A stretch of 64,000 nucleotides of DNA from Lujinxingia litoralis (GTDB lineage: Bacteria; Myxococcota_A; Bradymonadia; Bradymonadales; Bradymonadaceae), in contig NZ_QHKO01000002.1 in the NCBI RefSeq assembly GCF_003260125.1, positions 503,378 to 567,377 on the forward strand, given 5' to 3'. The translations under genes and the position numbers were made by a program. The notes beneath the pieces are model-generated. The model saw nothing but the letters and a program-made list of their open reading frames with translations, was not told where the DNA came from and did no database searches. This document shows, piece after piece, positions 61,995 through 64,000 of the stretch (within the stretch, counting starts at the first letter, position 1; every line of letters starts with the position of its first letter).

Positions 61995-63971
61995 ATGGGC
62001 GCAGTGTGCGGTGAGGTAGGTGTGCGGTGGTTGAGCCGCGGAGGGCGCCTGAATAGATGGTGGATCGGGGTAGGGGTGATGCTGGCGATGCTGGCCCCCG
62101 GGAGTGCTTCGCAGGCCGAAGAGGGGCTGGTGGCGGAGCCGGCAGAACCCGGGGATATGGCGATCCGGGAGGGCGAGGCGGCGCCGGGTGCAGAAGGGAC
62201 CCAGCTTTTTGTGTCGGTGCGGGATCGTCAGCGCGAGCCGGGGTGGGCGGCGCGCACCTGCGGGGCCCTGCAGACGAGTGTGGCCGCGGAGTGTCTGGCG
62301 TTGCCGCAACGACAGCTTATTAAGATGGATCGGGGGGTGAGGTTGGCGCGGCGTTCGGGGCGCTACCGCTATCACGTGCGTTTGGAACGTCTGGAAGACG
62401 GGGCGCTGAGTGTGGAGGTGTTGGACTGGGCCCTGTATGAGCGCGATGAGCCGGTGGTGTTTGAGGCGATGCGTCTGCCGGGGGAGGGTGGCGAGCTGGG
62501 ATGGGTAGAGCGCACCCTGTACGACCATGTACTGCAGAGCCCGGTGGAGGAGCCCCGGGGAGCTTCGCCCCGTTACGGGCGAGCGACGCTGGAGGTTGGC
62601 GCGGCGCTGGGGGTTGGTACGGCCTGGTATTGGTTGAACACCGATATTAACGCGACGGATTGGGATTACACGCTGTCTACGCAGGTGGAACGCCATCGCA
62701 GCTTTGCAGGCTGGAGGATGGATTCCAACGAGATGTACCTGAACTCGCCGCTGCATCCGGTGGCGGGAGGCGTGTACTACACGCTGGCACGGGCCAATGA
62801 CCTGCCGCTGTGGGAGTCGTTTGTGGCCGCGATGCTGGCGACACTGATCTGGGAGGTCGCGGTTGAGTATAAGGAGATCGTCAGTCTCAACGATCTGGTG
62901 TTGACCGGCGTGGCCGGGGTGCCGTTGGGGGAGGCATACTACCAGCTGGGGCATTATTTCAGGCGCAGTTCGGCGACGCCCGTCAATCGGGCGTTGGCCT
63001 GGGTGTTTGGGGCGCCCTCACAGTTTCATGACTGGGCTGATGGACGAGGTGTATCGCCTTCGGGAGAACTCGACGCGATGGGGTGGCCGAGTGATTCGTG
63101 GCGGCGGTTTCGGTTGCGCCTGGGGGCGGGAGCCGCCACGCCGCGGGCCCGCTGGGAGGGGGGAACGCCGGAGGGGGCGCGTCAGGATGTGCACCTGGAG
63201 GCGGGTTCGGAGCTGGTGTTTTTGCCGGGCTATCGGAGTGCCGGGCGGCAGTTCGGCTGGGAGGTGGGGACCCTGGCGACCCGGTTGCGAGGGGAGTTTG
63301 CCGGGGGGACGGCCGGAGTGCATCGATGGGGATTTGAGGGGGGCGTGGATCTGGCCGGGTGGTATGGGCAGTCGATGTTGCGTGGTGAAGATGGCGGGCG
63401 CGGGCTGGGCGCGTTTCTGGGCACCGGGATGGGGTTTCGTCACGAGGAGCATGTTTATGGAGACGAACTCGATCGTTTTGGGATGATGCATCTTCCCGGG
63501 GTTGTCGCCGAGCACTGGGGCGCGCGTGGGCGGGTGGGGTGGCGGCTGCGCTATGGGATCTCGCCGGATTTTTCGGCGATCGATTCGCGCGTGCTGCCGG
63601 AGTATGCGCCGGATGGCAACATGGAGGGACAACGCGGGTCGTTGGCCGAGGGTTACTATTTTGGGTGGGGACTGACTCAGGAGCTGGGCCTGGAGTTGGA
63701 TATTGCCCGGGTCCATGTTCGGGCGGATTGGCGGCAGCATCGGGTCTGGTCGATTCAGGGCGTCGATCGGTTGCAGGAGTCGATCGAGGATGAGCTTGAA
63801 CTCTACGACAGGGTTGATGTGGGGCGGTTGGAGCTGATGAGTTCGTGGCCTGTGGAGCGTGTGCGCCTGGGGACGGTGTTGGAGCGGCGTGGGCGCCTGG
63901 GGAGGATTGATGATCGGGAGCGTCGGGTGCAGGAGTGGCGGGGGATGTGGATGTTTGAGCTGGTGTACTAA
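61995..63971 (+). CDS. DUF3943-like exported protein
   Basis: The 658-residue protein has a long positively charged leader and a hydrophobic signal (about residues 22-42, ending ASQA). A 150-residue N-terminal region of unknown fold comes next, then a central segment (SNEMYLNSPLHPVAGGVYYTLARAND and EYKEIVSLNDLVLTGVAGVPLGEAYYQLG) that matches my memory of DUF3943. The C-terminal half is a run of amphipathic strands ending in an aromatic residue (FELVY), which suggests an outer-membrane barrel. The ATG at 61995 follows GGAG. Function not known. Confidence 0.68.
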   Translation: MGAVCGEVGVRWLSRGGRLNRWWIGVGVMLAMLAPGSASQAEEGLVAEPAEPGDMAIREGEAAPGAEGTQLFVSVRDRQREPGWAARTCGALQTSVAAECLALPQRQLIKMDRGVRLARRSGRYRYHVRLERLEDGALSVEVLDWALYERDEPVVFEAMRLPGEGGELGWVERTLYDHVLQSPVEEPRGASPRYGRATLEVGAALGVGTAWYWLNTDINATDWDYTLSTQVERHRSFAGWRMDSNEMYLNSPLHPVAGGVYYTLARANDLPLWESFVAAMLATLIWEVAVEYKEIVSLNDLVLTGVAGVPLGEAYYQLGHYFRRSSATPVNRALAWVFGAPSQFHDWADGRGVSPSGELDAMGWPSDSWRRFRLRLGAGAATPRARWEGGTPEGARQDVHLEAGSELVFLPGYRSAGRQFGWEVGTLATRLRGEFAGGTAGVHRWGFEGGVDLAGWYGQSMLRGEDGGRGLGAFLGTGMGFRHEEHVYGDELDRFGMMHLPGVVAEHWGARGRVGWRLRYGISPDFSAIDSRVLPEYAPDGNMEGQRGSLAEGYYFGWGLTQELGLELDIARVHVRADWRQHRVWSIQGVDRLQESIEDELELYDRVDVGRLELMSSWPVERVRLGTVLERRGRLGRIDDRERRVQEWRGMWMFELVY

Positions 63972-63980
63972 GCGGGAGGA

Positions 63981-64000
63981 GGGTGCCAGGCGTTCGCACG
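63981..64000 (+). repeat. GGTGCCAGG-family repeat, cut by window end
   Basis: GGGTGCCAGGCGTTCGCACG begins nine bases after the stop of the DUF3943-like gene, on the same strand. It is the eighth locus of the family; the rest of any array is outside the window. Confidence 0.8.

Overview
The window is about 64 kb of GC-rich bacterial chromosome. The likely source is a Gram-negative deltaproteobacterial/Myxococcota lineage, plausibly near Bradymonadales. This is inference from protein style only: many lipoproteins with Asp/Thr/Pro linkers and Cys-rich tails, a TonB-dependent receptor, RCC1-repeat and MXCG-like proteins, and single-gene housekeeping units. No rRNA gene is present to confirm it.

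Layout. 1-905: right end of an IS3-family insertion sequence. 969-2710: a GST-like protein and a coiled-coil membrane protein. 3023-7660: a complete oleABCD operon for head-to-head condensation of fatty acyl groups into long-chain olefins, with 4-nt start/stop overlaps. It is followed by a PlsB-like acyltransferase (7908-9584), exported proteins, a HIT protein, an SDR-MaoC fusion (12001-13782) and lipoproteins. 15322-23608: glmS, an MBL-fold hydrolase, a lipoprotein with a 15-bp minisatellite, then dnaG-rpoD. 23767-35095: YceI protein/LysR regulator, a pyroglutamyl peptidase with two tandem substrate-binding lipoproteins, a double-DsbA lipoprotein, an RCC1 lipoprotein and an ATP-grasp protein. 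35096-39566: a TonB-dependent receptor behind a Fur-box-like dyad, and a TonB-like anchored protein. 39899-43656: a DUF4190-like protein and proS-pyrF-rlmB. 43795-49594: tRNA-Thr/Tyr/Gly/Thr-tuf-tRNA-Trp-secE-nusG-rplKA-rplJL, in the classical order but ended by a strong terminator with no rpoBC after it. 49878-64000: anti-sigma/ECF sigma, a HEAT-like lipoprotein, three tandem endonuclease I lipoproteins, a soluble-lytic-transglycosylase-like protein, malQ, yjbQ and a DUF3943-like protein.

The most unusual signal is a family of short intergenic repeats built on GGTGCCAGG(C/T)G followed by a locus-specific, often palindromic 8-nt tag. It occurs at eight loci, in arrays with periods of 19, 34, 36, 38 or 55 bp. 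At every locus it lies just downstream of a gene and in the same orientation as that gene, including one locus where gene and repeats are both on the minus strand. Three arrays also run up to, or into, the stop codon of a convergent gene. I do not recognise this as a named element. The polarity and position suggest a transcribed 3'-end element.
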